DNA of 64,000 nucleotides from JBBSBL01 sp046330255 (GCA_046330255.1 JAXLTC010000003.1:1-64000), one strand, 5' to 3'. Positions 53,469 to 61,570 are shown, numbered from the stretch's first letter. Notes: generated from the sequence alone by a model not told the origin. Numbers and translations: made by a program.

Positions 53469-53732
53469 ATGGACACCTTCCCCGATCTCGGGTCCCTCAC
53501 GGACGAGGAGCTCAAGGACCTGATCCGGCAGCTCACCGAGGAGGAGATGGACATCTCCTACCGGCGTCGCATCCTGCACGGCAAGATCGACATCCTGCGG
53601 GCGGAACTCGTCAACCGCCTGCGCCGCAAGCACGAGGGCGGCGAGGACGTGATCACGGGGGCCGACGTGCAGAAGCTCACGGACATTCTCGCGGGCCGTG
53701 TCGAGGCGAGCCCGGCGGCGAGCGACGAGTAG
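53469..53732 (+). CDS. RsiG-like small coiled-coil protein (possible c-di-GMP-binding anti-sigma factor)
   Basis: The 87-residue protein is almost entirely helical, with a coiled-coil-like core (residues ~11-55). It contains E26-x3-S30-x2-R33-x3-H37-x3-D41. This matches the c-di-GMP signature E(X)3S(X)2R(X)3Q(X)3D known from the anti-sigma factor RsiG of Streptomyces and its single-motif form in Rubrobacter, except for His in place of Gln. Such proteins hold a flagellar/sporulation-type sigma factor (WhiG) when loaded with c-di-GMP. No sigma gene is adjacent. It has its own strong promoter and stands 22 bp before garA, with which it is probably co-transcribed. Confidence 0.7.
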   Translation: MDTFPDLGSLTDEELKDLIRQLTEEEMDISYRRRILHGKIDILRAELVNRLRRKHEGGEDVITGADVQKLTDILAGRVEASPAASDE

Positions 53733-53754
53733 CGGGGCCGGACGCCCAGCGACC

Positions 53755-54222
53755 GTGGCACTGCACTGCTCAGAGTGCGGGTTCGCCAACCCGGAGGGTG
53801 CGAACTACTGCCAGCGCTGCGGCGTGCACCTGACCGCGTCGGAGGCGACCAGCGAACCCACCACCGCCGCCTACCGGGTCGGCGAGACGGGTGAGATCGA
53901 GGCTGTCGACATCGAGGACGTCGTCGCCGGCGGCGCGGCGCTGGTGATCCGCGCGGGGGGCGGTCGGGCGGGGGAGACGTTCGCGCTCGACGGCGAGCGC
54001 GTCTCGATCGGACGCCGGCCGGACGCCGACCTCTTCCTCGACGACGTGACGGTTTCACGCGACCACGCGCTGCTGGTCTCGCGCGGGGGCGAGTGGTGGA
54101 TCGACGACTGCGGCTCGCTCAACGGGACCTACGTGAACCGCTCGCGTGTCGAGTCGCGACAGCTCGAGGACGGCGACGAGCTCCAGGTCGGCAAGTACAA
54201 GCTGGCCTTCCTCGCCAGGTGA
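53755..54222 (+). CDS. garA: GarA/OdhI-like FHA protein with N-terminal zinc ribbon
   Basis: The 155-residue product has a C4 zinc-ribbon (CSECGFANPEGANYCQRCG, residues 5-23), a linker with EPTTAAYR (Thr36-Thr37), and an FHA domain (~62-155): SIGRRPDADLFLDDVTVSRDH and DCGSLNGTYVNR bind phospho-Thr. Mycobacterial GarA and corynebacterial OdhI have the same FHA sequence and an ETTS phosphorylation site, and control 2-oxoglutarate enzymes; the TT here may be the equivalent. The zinc ribbon is not part of those proteins. GTG 53755 begins directly at the ribbon. MerR follows with a GTGA overlap, as in M. tuberculosis Rv1827-Rv1828. Confidence 0.85.
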   Translation: MALHCSECGFANPEGANYCQRCGVHLTASEATSEPTTAAYRVGETGEIEAVDIEDVVAGGAALVIRAGGGRAGETFALDGERVSIGRRPDADLFLDDVTVSRDHALLVSRGGEWWIDDCGSLNGTYVNRSRVESRQLEDGDELQVGKYKLAFLAR

Positions 54223-54986
54223 GCGACGGCGTGCCGCAACCCGACCAGCAGGACCTGCAGATTCCCGATCCCGCCGCCGACGGCGCGGGATCCAAGCCCG
54301 AGAAGGCCGTCACGATCGGGACCGTCTGCAAGCTGCTCGTAGGCGAGTTCCCGGACATCTCGATCTCGAAGATCCGCTACCTCGAGGACCAGAAGCTGCT
54401 GTCGCCGCGACGCACGCCCGGCGGCTACCGGGTCTACACGCAGAGCGAGATCCAGCGGCTCAAGACGATCCTGCGCCTCCAGCGCGACGAGTTCCTGCCG
54501 CTGCGCGTGATCCGCCAGGAGCTCGCGAGCGGCCGGACCGAGCCCGAGGTGCCGCCCGCCGGCGACGCGCGCGGCGCCCGCCGCAGCGCGGTGGCGGTCC
54601 AGGCGCAGGGGGCGCTCTACTCGCTGGCGGACGTGCTCGAGGAGACGGGCGCCGAGGCCGAGCTCGTCGCCGAGCTGGAGGAGTACGGCGTGATCAAGGG
54701 CGCCTCCCGCGGCGGGGTGAAGCACTACGACGAGACCGAGCGCGAGATCGTGCGCGCGGTGACCGAGTTGGCGCGGTACGGAGTGGCCGGACGCAACCTG
54801 AGGGTGTTCCGCTCCTCCGCCGACCGCGAGGCCGCGCTGCTCCAGCAGATCCTGGCTCCGGCGCTGCGCTCGCGCAACCCGGAGCGCCGCAAGGAGGCCG
54901 TCGAGGCGCTCGAGAACCTCGCCTCGGTCACCAGCTACCTGAAGCACCTGCTGCTGGTGCGCGACCTGCGCCAGATCGTCGCCTGA
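54219..54986 (+). CDS. ftsR: MerR family transcriptional regulator, FtsR-like
   Basis: The 255-residue regulator has a MerR HTH: TIGTVCKLLVGEFPDISISKIRYLEDQKLLSP (about 33-64), with RTPGGYRVYTQSEIQRLKTILRLQRDEFLPLRVIRQEL following. After a Pro/Ala linker there is a second helical domain (ALYSLADVLEETG to the end) of the Rv1828/FtsR kind. In Corynebacterium FtsR activates ftsZ; direct partner in this organism unknown. The GTG overlaps the garA stop, and apt starts 1 bp after its end, so garA-ftsR-apt look like one unit. Confidence 0.85.
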   Translation: MSDGVPQPDQQDLQIPDPAADGAGSKPEKAVTIGTVCKLLVGEFPDISISKIRYLEDQKLLSPRRTPGGYRVYTQSEIQRLKTILRLQRDEFLPLRVIRQELASGRTEPEVPPAGDARGARRSAVAVQAQGALYSLADVLEETGAEAELVAELEEYGVIKGASRGGVKHYDETEREIVRAVTELARYGVAGRNLRVFRSSADREAALLQQILAPALRSRNPERRKEAVEALENLASVTSYLKHLLLVRDLRQIVA

Positions 54987-54987
54987 G

Positions 54988-55545
54988 GTGGCCGCGGTGA
55001 CGGGCGGCGCCGGCGCGGCGGACCTGCGCTCCCGGATCCGGGCGATCCCGGACTACCCGGAGCCGGGCATCGTCTTCCGCGACCTGACGCCGCTCTTCCT
55101 CGACCCGGCCGCGCTCGGCGGGGCGCTCGACGAGCTCTCCGCCTGGGCGCTCCCGCGCGAGATCGACGTGGTGGTCGCGGCCGAGGCGCGCGGGTTCATC
55201 CTCGGCGGCGCGCTGGCCCAGCGGCTGGGGGCCGGCTTCGTTCCGGCGCGCAAGCCCGGGAAGCTGCCGGCCCGCACCGTCAGCGCCGAGTACGCGCTCG
55301 AGTACGGGATCGACGCGCTCGAGGTCCACGCGGACGCGATCGGACATGGCCGGCGGGTTCTGATCCACGACGACCTGCTGGCCACCGGCGGCACGGCCGC
55401 GGCGGTGGCGCGGCTCGTGCAGGGCCTCGGTGGCACGGTCGCCGGCTACGCGTTCATCGTCGAGCTCTCGTTCCTCAACGGACGGGACCGCCTCGCGCCG
55501 GCCGAGGTGCGCTCGCTGGTCGCCTACGAGCGCGAGGGGGAGTGA
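54988..55545 (+). CDS. apt: Adenine phosphoribosyltransferase
   Basis: This 185-residue type I PRTase salvages adenine to AMP. It has IPDYPEPGIVFRDLTPLFLDP at the N-terminus, VVAAEARGFILGGALA, GFVPARKPGKLP and the PRPP loop VLIHDDLLATGGTAAAVA. Start GTG 54988, 1 bp after the MerR stop. In Firmicutes and actinobacteria apt is often next to relA; that is not so here. It ends 6 bp before the SRPBCC gene. Confidence 0.95.
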   Translation: MAAVTGGAGAADLRSRIRAIPDYPEPGIVFRDLTPLFLDPAALGGALDELSAWALPREIDVVVAAEARGFILGGALAQRLGAGFVPARKPGKLPARTVSAEYALEYGIDALEVHADAIGHGRRVLIHDDLLATGGTAAAVARLVQGLGGTVAGYAFIVELSFLNGRDRLAPAEVRSLVAYEREGE

Positions 55546-55551
55546 CACGCG

Positions 55552-55998
55552 GTGCCCGTCACGCGCCGGTCGGACATCCTGCCCGCGACGCCCGACCGGC
55601 TTTGGGCGATCGTCTCCGACCCTCATCACCTACCGCGCTGGTGGCCCGGGGTTCAGCGCGTGGAGGGGGTCGGCGACGGGCGCTTCACGAAGGTGCTCGT
55701 GACGCGCAAGGGGCGGGCCGTGCGCATGGACTTCGCGCTCGTGGCGGATGAGCCGCCGGCCCGCAGGCGCTGGGCGCAGGAGCTCGCGGACACGCCCTTC
55801 GAGCGCCTGATGGCCGCCGCCGCGGAGGAGGTCGCGCTCGCTCCCGCGGGCCGAGCCGGGGAGGCGACCGAGGTCACGCTGACGCTCGACCGCAGGCTTC
55901 GCGGGTGGTCGCGCTTCGGCGGCTTCTTCTTTCGCCGGGCGGCCAGGACGGAACTCGACGGCGCGCTCGAAGGCCTGCGCGAGGTGGTCGGCGGTTAG
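55552..55998 (+). CDS. SRPBCC (polyketide cyclase/dehydrase-like) protein
   Basis: The 148-residue single-domain START-like protein has DILPATPDRLWAIVSDPHHLPRWWPGVQRVE at the N-terminus (~8-38), the hallmark helix-grip opening of the family, and a basic helix RRLRGWSRFGGFFFRRAARTEL near the C-terminus. These proteins bind hydrophobic ligands; the ligand is unknown. GTG 55552. Its TAG stop (55996-55998) overlaps the TAA of the opposite-strand gene. Confidence 0.82.
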   Translation: MPVTRRSDILPATPDRLWAIVSDPHHLPRWWPGVQRVEGVGDGRFTKVLVTRKGRAVRMDFALVADEPPARRRWAQELADTPFERLMAAAAEEVALAPAGRAGEATEVTLTLDRRLRGWSRFGGFFFRRAARTELDGALEGLREVVGG

Positions 55999-56966
55999 CG
56001 CTGGGAGGCGAGCGAGCCGCGCAGCACGACCTGACCGGGCCGCGGCGGCGTCCGCTGGCCCGCGCGGACGTTCTCCCGCGTGATCACCATCTCGCGGAAC
56101 TGCGCGGCGTTCGCGGGCACCGGGGCGTTCGCGGCGAAGCGCCCGTTGGCGCCGACGGGCCGGAACCCGAGGGGGAGCGAGCGACTCCCGTTGACCAGCC
56201 AGACCCCGTACAGCTGCTGCCCGCTCGGCGGAAGGCCCTGGCCGAAGATCACGAAACCCGCGCTGTTCCCCTGCGTCACCAGCACGGCGTACCCCCTGGC
56301 GGCGCCGCCGTCGACGGGCTGGAGGTTGATCTGCGCGCGCGGGACCGGCGCAGAGCCGGCCGTCGTGCTGGGCGCGGCGGTAGTCGCGCCGCCGGCGCTC
56401 GTGGAGGCCGCGCTGCCGCTCGCGGCGTCGTTGTCCCCGCCGGTCAGCGTCACGATCGCGACCACCACGAGCCCGATGATCGCCAGCAGCAGCAGCGCGC
56501 CGCCGATCTTCGAGGCGCGCGGGATCTCGGCGCGGCCGGAGTCCGCGGCGCGGCCCTCGGCCGGCTCGCCGGACTCCGGCTCCGGCTCGGACGCCGGCGG
56601 CCCCGCCTCCGTCTCGGCGGCCGGGATCGCCGGGAGCGCGCCCGCCCCCAACGGCGCCAGCGCATCGGAGACCTGGCGCGCCCATGCGCGCCCGGTCGCC
56701 GACCCGGCGAGCCAGCCGGCGGTCTCCGCGGCGTCCGCCTCGCCGCTCTGCCCGAGCAGCCAGTCGCCGATCGCATGGCGCCGGCCCGGGGTCAGACGGC
56801 GTCCCGCCTCGGGCGCCAGCGCGTCCAGCCCGGAGTGGGCGCGGTCCGCGACCTCGCGGTCGCGCAGATCGAGCAGCCCGGCGATCTCCGCGTAGGAGCG
56901 GCCCTGGCCGAGCACCAGCTGGAGGACCGCGCGCTGGTCGGCCGGCAGGACGTCGAGACGGCTCAC
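55995..56966 (-). CDS. Membrane protein with sigma-region-4-like HTH and anti-sigma-K-type extracellular domain
   Basis: The 323-residue protein begins with a helix-turn-helix resembling sigma factor region 4 (LPADQRAVLQLVLGQGRSYAEIAGLLDL, ~7-34), followed by a helical cytoplasmic part, one membrane span (155-176), and an extracytoplasmic part with a Ser/Thr/Ala linker and a C-terminal domain. The latter, with YGVWLVNGSRSLPLGF, resembles RskA-type anti-sigma sensors. This suggests a one-piece envelope signalling regulator, an inference from architecture. The GTG at 56966 is fixed by TAGGCT (56976-56981) 9 nt upstream. It is divergent from the TrxR-like gene. Confidence 0.7.
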   Translation of the reverse strand: MSRLDVLPADQRAVLQLVLGQGRSYAEIAGLLDLRDREVADRAHSGLDALAPEAGRRLTPGRRHAIGDWLLGQSGEADAAETAGWLAGSATGRAWARQVSDALAPLGAGALPAIPAAETEAGPPASEPEPESGEPAEGRAADSGRAEIPRASKIGGALLLLAIIGLVVVAIVTLTGGDNDAASGSAASTSAGGATTAAPSTTAGSAPVPRAQINLQPVDGGAARGYAVLVTQGNSAGFVIFGQGLPPSGQQLYGVWLVNGSRSLPLGFRPVGANGRFAANAPVPANAAQFREMVITRENVRAGQRTPPRPGQVVLRGSLASQR

Positions 56967-56975
56967 GGGGAGGAA

Positions 56976-56981
56976 AGCCTA
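56976..56981 (-). promoter_or_regulatory. Leaderless-type -10 box for the membrane regulator
   Basis: TAGGCT on the minus strand ends 9 nt before the GTG at 56966. Confidence 0.55.
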
Positions 56982-57089
56982 GAGCCTCGGCCGCTCGCCG
57001 ACGGTCGCCGGGACGCCACCGGCACTTGCGGAGACTGCCGAGCGCCGGCGGCGCTTGCCGCGCTCGCAGCGAGAGGGCACGATCCCGGC

Positions 57090-57963
57090 GTGGACTTCGA
57101 GGTCGTGGTCATCGGGGGCGGGGCGGCGGGCCTCAGCGCGGCGCTCGTGCTGGGGCGCGCGAGGCGACGCACGCTCGTCCTCGACGGCGGAGCGCCGAGC
57201 AACGCGCCGGCGCACGCGATCGGCGGCCTGCTCGGCCAGGACGGAACGGCGCCCCTGGAGCTGCTGGCATCCGGTCGCGCGCAGCTCGGCCCGCTGGACA
57301 GCGTTGAGATCCGCGACGCAACCGCAACGGTGGTCCGGGCCGAGGCGGACTTCGTCGAGGTCGACGGCATCCGGGCGCGGGCGCTTCTGCTGGCCACGGG
57401 GATGCGCTACCGGCGGCCGGCGATCCCGGGCGTGGAGGAGCTCTGGGGCGACACGGTGTTCCACTGTCCCTTCTGCCACGGGTGGGAGGTGCGCGACCAG
57501 CCGCTAGCCGTGCTCGCCGAAGGCTCGCACGCTTCGGTGCCGGCGCGGCTGCTGCGCCTGGAGCGACGACGTCGTGCTGCTGACGGACCCGGCCGGGCTG
57601 GACCCGCAGGACGGCGCCACGCTCGCGACCGCGGGCATCCCGGTGATCGGACGCGCGGTTCGCGGTCTGCGCGCCCGCGACGGCCGGCTGGCCGCGGTGC
57701 AGTTCGAGGACGGCGACGAACTGCCGCGTGCCGGCCTGCTCGTCCGCGCGCCGCTCGAGGAGCACTCGCCGATGCTCCGGGGCCTGGGCCTCGAGCGAAC
57801 CGATTCCGGGACCATCGCCGTTCAGGGCTGGGGCCGGACCAGCCTTGCGCGCGTGTGGGCGGCCGGTGATGTCGCGGAGCCCGCGCCGAACATCGCGATG
57901 GCGATCGCGGCCGGCGCGCGAGCCGCGGCGGGCATCACCCAGGCGCTCCTGATCGGAGACTGA
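57090..57963 (+). pseudogene. Thioredoxin-reductase-like FAD/NAD(P) oxidoreductase, frameshifted
   Basis: The N-terminal part (frame from GTG 57090) has the FAD fold EVVVIGGGAAGLSAALVLGR, LLLATGMRYRRPAIPG and the redox pair CPFC in FHCPFCHGWEVRDQ. Around 57550-57559 the frame breaks; the rest continues one base over with WSDDVVLLTDPAGLDPQ and ends at 57963 with RVWAAGDVAEPAPNIAMAIAAG, the second FAD motif. A 2-nt loss in CGCGC or a 1-nt gain would explain it. The full product would be ~291 residues. Both halves are well conserved in composition, so the break is very recent or a sequencing error. Confidence 0.8.
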
Positions 57964-57965
57964 GG

Positions 57966-57981
57966 CCGGCGCGGGCGCCGG
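57966..57981. terminator. GC hairpin between convergent genes
   Basis: CCGGCGC and GCGCCGG (57966-57972, 57975-57981) can pair directly after the TrxR-like stop and before the opposite gene's stop at 58001. There is no T-tract; weak candidate terminator. Confidence 0.35.
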
Positions 57982-58000
57982 TTCCGAGCCGGGCGCCGGG

Positions 58001-59305
58001 TCAGCCGGCGCCCTGGGCGGGCTCGGACGGGGAGGATGCCTCGAGCAGCGCGGCGATGCCCTCGAGGTGTGACCGCACGGCGGTCTCCATCGCCTCGAGC
58101 GCCTCGCGCGCGCCGTCGCTGTGCTTCGTCACCCGCGTAAGCTCCGCCTTCACCTTGCGGACGGCGTCGAGTTGCGTGAGCGCGGACTCGAGACCCTCGC
58201 GGACGGCCGCGGCGTCGACGCCCTCGCCCTCCTCGCGCGTCATCGTCACGCGCGCCCGGGCCAGCGAGTAGGCGACCTCGAGCGTGATGCTCGACAGGTC
58301 GTCCGACTCGTGCACGACGAGCAGCTTGTTGCCTCCGACCTCGCGCAGCGGTCGCGTGCCGGCCGGGAGCTCCTCCTCGGTCGGGACCACGAGCACGGCG
58401 AAGTCCGCGTCGCGGTTCTCGATCGCCGCGTCGAGCTCCTCGAGCGCCGCGCGGCGCCCGAGCCGGCGGTCCTTGGCCTCGAAGACGATGCGCCCGCGAG
58501 CGGGGCCGCGCGAGGCCTCGATCTCGACGACGACATCGCCGGTCTTGCCGGTCGCGCCCGCCACCTCGCCGGTCGCCTCGCAGTCGTCGCCCTGGGCCGC
58601 GGCGATCTCCTCGAGCGCAGCGCAGACCGCTTCCTCGTAGGTCCGGCCCTTCGCCGTGCCGCGCTCCTGCTCGGCGGCGAGGTCCTCCTCGCCCGCGCGT
58701 TCCGCGCGCAGGCCCTCGACCTGCGCCGTGAGGTTGGCCAGGCGCTCCTGGAGGCCGCGCACCTCGTCGGCGTGCCTCCGCCCCGACTCGGTGATCGCCC
58801 GGACCTGGGCGTCCTTGAACTCGGCCAGCGGCGAGCCGTCGCCGGCGCTGAACGCGCGCACGATCTCCTCGCGCGCGCCGCGCATCGTCTCCGCGACCGC
58901 CTCGCGGACCTTGTGCTGCACCGCTCCTGTGCTGTCGTCCGAGAAGTTCCGCTCGAGCGCGCGCGCGAGCGTGCCGGTCTCGTCGTCGAACACGACCTCG
59001 AGCGCCTTGGCGAGGGACTCGCCGGCCAGGCGGGCGCGCTCCCCGAACTCGGTCTCCACCTCGCGCGCGGACTTCTCGAACTCGGCCCTGACGAAGTCGG
59101 TGTCGACGGCGGTCTGCTCGCGATCGAGCACGCGCGCACCGATCTCGACGGCGTCGCGCACGAGCGCGGCGACATCCTCGCCGGCCTCCTCGCGCGCCAG
59201 GGCGAGGCGGACCGCGGTCGGGTCGGGGACGGTCAGGCCGTCGATGGCGAGCACATCGCCCTGGACGCGGACGCGAGGCTGGTGAAGTGGGGTGGCTGCT
59301 TCCAT
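58001..59305 (-). CDS. Coiled-coil protein with PD-(D/E)xK nuclease-like core
   Basis: The 434-residue protein has a long acidic helical N-terminal half (~30-220, probable coiled coil at 170-220). It is followed by a restriction-endonuclease-like core: GRTYEEAVCAALEEI (Glu224/225), TGKTGDVVVEIEA (Asp257) and IVFEAKDRRLG (Glu276-x-Lys278), the D...ExK catalytic arrangement. A helical C-terminal region ends it. I know DUF2130/RmuC-like proteins with similar design; the exact family is not recognised. Role unknown, perhaps DNA or RNA processing. ATG 59305; TAGCCT (59320-59325) lies 14 nt upstream. It is divergent from the PaaI-like gene. Confidence 0.75.
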   Translation of the reverse strand: MEAATPLHQPRVRVQGDVLAIDGLTVPDPTAVRLALAREEAGEDVAALVRDAVEIGARVLDREQTAVDTDFVRAEFEKSAREVETEFGERARLAGESLAKALEVVFDDETGTLARALERNFSDDSTGAVQHKVREAVAETMRGAREEIVRAFSAGDGSPLAEFKDAQVRAITESGRRHADEVRGLQERLANLTAQVEGLRAERAGEEDLAAEQERGTAKGRTYEEAVCAALEEIAAAQGDDCEATGEVAGATGKTGDVVVEIEASRGPARGRIVFEAKDRRLGRRAALEELDAAIENRDADFAVLVVPTEEELPAGTRPLREVGGNKLLVVHESDDLSSITLEVAYSLARARVTMTREEGEGVDAAAVREGLESALTQLDAVRKVKAELTRVTKHSDGAREALEAMETAVRSHLEGIAALLEASSPSEPAQGAG

Positions 59306-59369
59306 GGGCTGTGGGTCGCAGGCTAGGCCCCCGGCCTGACAGACAGCCGCGCCCACGGCCACCGGCGGC

Positions 59370-59375
59370 TATCGT
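59370..59375 (+). promoter_or_regulatory. Leaderless-type -10 box for the PaaI-like gene
   Basis: TATCGT ends 8 nt before the GTG at 59384. Confidence 0.5.
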
Positions 59376-59383
59376 GGCGCGCC

Positions 59384-59815
59384 GTGGCCGGCCCGCTCCC
59401 CCCGCCCCTCGAGCGCACCTTCGACGCCCTCTACGGGCTCGTGCTGGACGAGGTCGGCGACGGCGTGGTGCGCGCGCACGTGGACGTGCGCCCCGAGGTC
59501 ACCCAGCCGCTCGGGCTCGTGCACGGCGGGGTCTACTGCTCGATCGCGGAGGGCATCGCCTCGATGGCGACCTACGCCGGTGTGCGGGACCGGGGTCAGG
59601 TGGCGATGGGGATCGCCAACCAGACGAGCTTCCTGCGCCCGGTGACGGGGGGGACCGTCCACGCCGTCGCCGAGGCGATCCACCGCGGGCGCACGACGTG
59701 GGTCTGGGACGTTCGCTTCAGCGACGACGACGGCAGGCTCTGCGCCGTGTCGCGTATGACCGTCGCGGTGCGCGACGCTCCGAGCGCCCCGGCGCCGTCC
59801 GCGGGCGGGCCGTGA
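59384..59815 (+). CDS. PaaI-family thioesterase
   Basis: The 143-residue hot-dog-fold protein has the PaaI/YdiI pattern QPLGLVHGGVYCSIAEGIAS, with HGG and the catalytic acidic residue (Glu in AEG), then NQTSFLRPVTGGTVHAVAE. It hydrolyses acyl-CoA (phenylacetyl, hydroxybenzoyl or DHNA type). The pathway is unclear. GTG 59384 is fixed by TATCGT 8 nt upstream. It converges on nadE with a 15-bp gap. Confidence 0.85.
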   Translation: MAGPLPPPLERTFDALYGLVLDEVGDGVVRAHVDVRPEVTQPLGLVHGGVYCSIAEGIASMATYAGVRDRGQVAMGIANQTSFLRPVTGGTVHAVAEAIHRGRTTWVWDVRFSDDDGRLCAVSRMTVAVRDAPSAPAPSAGGP

Positions 59816-59830
59816 CCAGAGCCGCGCGGC

Positions 59831-61570
59831 TCACCCTCCGTAGCGGTTCGTGATCGGCATCCGGCGGTCCCGCCCGAAGGCGCGCTGCGAGATTCGGATC
59901 CCGGGCGGCTGCTGGCGGCGCTTGTACTCCGCGCGGTCGACCAGCCGGATGACGCGCTCGACCACGTCCCGGTCGTGCCCGCGCGCGACGATCGCCTCGC
60001 ACCCCATCTCCTCCTCGACGTAGAGGGCCAGGATCGCGTCCAGGACGGGGTATGGGGGGAGCGAGTCGGCGTCGCGCTGGCCAGGCCGCAGCTCCGCGCT
60101 CGGCGCGCGCTCCAGGATGCCCGCGGGCACCAGGGACTCCGCAGCGGCCGCCTTCCGGTGGCGGACGAGCTCGTACACGCGCGTCTTGAAGACGTCCTTC
60201 AGAACCGCGAACCCGCCGGCCGAGTCCCCGTACAGGGTGGAGTAGCCGACCGACATCTCGGACTTGTTGCCGGTGGTCAGCACGAGCCAGCCGAACTTGT
60301 TCGATAGCGCCATCAACAGATTGCCGCGGATGCGGGCCTGGAGGTTCTCCTCGGTGATGTCCGGCTCTCGGCCGGCGAACGCCTCCGCCAGGGTCGCGTC
60401 GTAGGCGCTCATCGCCGGGGCGATGTCCAGGTCGAGGCACTCGATCCCCAGGTTGGCCGCTAGCGCGCGGGCGTCCCGCTGCGTCTCGCCCGAGGAGTAC
60501 GGGGAGGGCATCACCGCGACCGATGTGCGCCGCGGTCCCAGCGCGTCAACGGCGACCAGCGCCACAAGCGCCGAGTCGACGCCGCCCGAGAGCCCGAGCA
60601 CCGCGTGCTCGAAGCCGTTCTTGAGCGCGTAGTCGCGCACGCCCAGGACCAGCGCGGCGTAGATCTCGCCGGCCGGCTCGAGCGTCGGCTCCATCCGCGC
60701 GGGCGGCGCCGGTGCGGCGTGCGGGCCGCTGCGGCGGGCGGGGCGCTCCAGCCGCGCAAGCACGGGCACTTCGGCGGGCGGGGCGTCGTGGCGGTGGCGG
60801 GTGTCGCGCAGCCGGTCCGCGCCCGGATCCGCGACGTCGATGTCGGCGACGAGCAGGTCCTCGGCGAACTGGCGCCCGCGGGCCAGCGTCGCGCCGGTGT
60901 GGTCGATCACCAGCGAGTGGCCGTCGAAGACCAGCTCGTCCTGGCCGCCGACCGCGGCGCAGAAGGCGATCGCGGCGACGCCGTCCCGGGCGCGCTGGGC
61001 GAGCATCGCCTCGCGCTCGGAGCCCTTGCCCGCGTGGTATGGCGACGCCGAGGCGTTGACGATCAGCGTCGCGCCGGCGAGCGCCTCGGAGGAGGCGGGC
61101 GGGCCGGGCACCCAGAGGTCCTCGCAGACCGTCAGCCCGATGCGCAGGTCGCCCAGTTCGATCAGCGCGCCGCCGGCGCCGGGGCGGAAGTAGCGGTGCT
61201 CGTCGAAGACCCCGTAGTTGGGGAGGTGGCACTTGCGGTAGATACCGCGCAGCTCGCCGCCGCCCAGCACCGCCAGCCCGTTGTAAACGTCCTCTGCCCG
61301 CTCGGGGGTCCCGACCAGCGCGACGACGTCCCGGGCCCGCGCGGCGATGCGCCGGAGCGCGCGCTCGCAGTCGCGCAGGAAGTGCTCCTTGAAGAGCAGG
61401 TCCTCGGGCGGGTAGCCGCTCAGGGCCAGCTCGGGGAACACGACGAGCTCGGCGCCGGTCTCGCGCGCGGCGTCGAGGCCGCCCGCGATCAGCGCCTCGT
61501 TGCCTGTGATGTCGCCCACCACAGAGTTCATCTGGCACAGCGCGACGCGCAGGGGCCCGGAGCCGTTCAT
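59831..61570 (-). CDS. nadE: NAD+ synthase, glutamine-hydrolysing
   Basis: This 579-residue two-domain enzyme converts deamido-NAD to NAD. The N-terminal nitrilase domain has FPELALSGYPPEDLL (Glu), IYRKCHLPNYGVFDEHRYF (Lys) and the nucleophile Cys in LTVCEDLWVPG. The C-terminal ATP-pyrophosphatase domain has the P-loop GLSGGVDSALVA (~330) and LTTGNKSEMSVGYSTLYGD. All key residues are present, so glutamine can be used. ATG 61570 starts at the family N-terminus. It follows the DUF3105-like gene by 31 bp and may be co-transcribed with it. Confidence 0.96.
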   Translation of the reverse strand: MNGSGPLRVALCQMNSVVGDITGNEALIAGGLDAARETGAELVVFPELALSGYPPEDLLFKEHFLRDCERALRRIAARARDVVALVGTPERAEDVYNGLAVLGGGELRGIYRKCHLPNYGVFDEHRYFRPGAGGALIELGDLRIGLTVCEDLWVPGPPASSEALAGATLIVNASASPYHAGKGSEREAMLAQRARDGVAAIAFCAAVGGQDELVFDGHSLVIDHTGATLARGRQFAEDLLVADIDVADPGADRLRDTRHRHDAPPAEVPVLARLERPARRSGPHAAPAPPARMEPTLEPAGEIYAALVLGVRDYALKNGFEHAVLGLSGGVDSALVALVAVDALGPRRTSVAVMPSPYSSGETQRDARALAANLGIECLDLDIAPAMSAYDATLAEAFAGREPDITEENLQARIRGNLLMALSNKFGWLVLTTGNKSEMSVGYSTLYGDSAGGFAVLKDVFKTRVYELVRHRKAAAAESLVPAGILERAPSAELRPGQRDADSLPPYPVLDAILALYVEEEMGCEAIVARGHDRDVVERVIRLVDRAEYKRRQQPPGIRISQRAFGRDRRMPITNRYGG

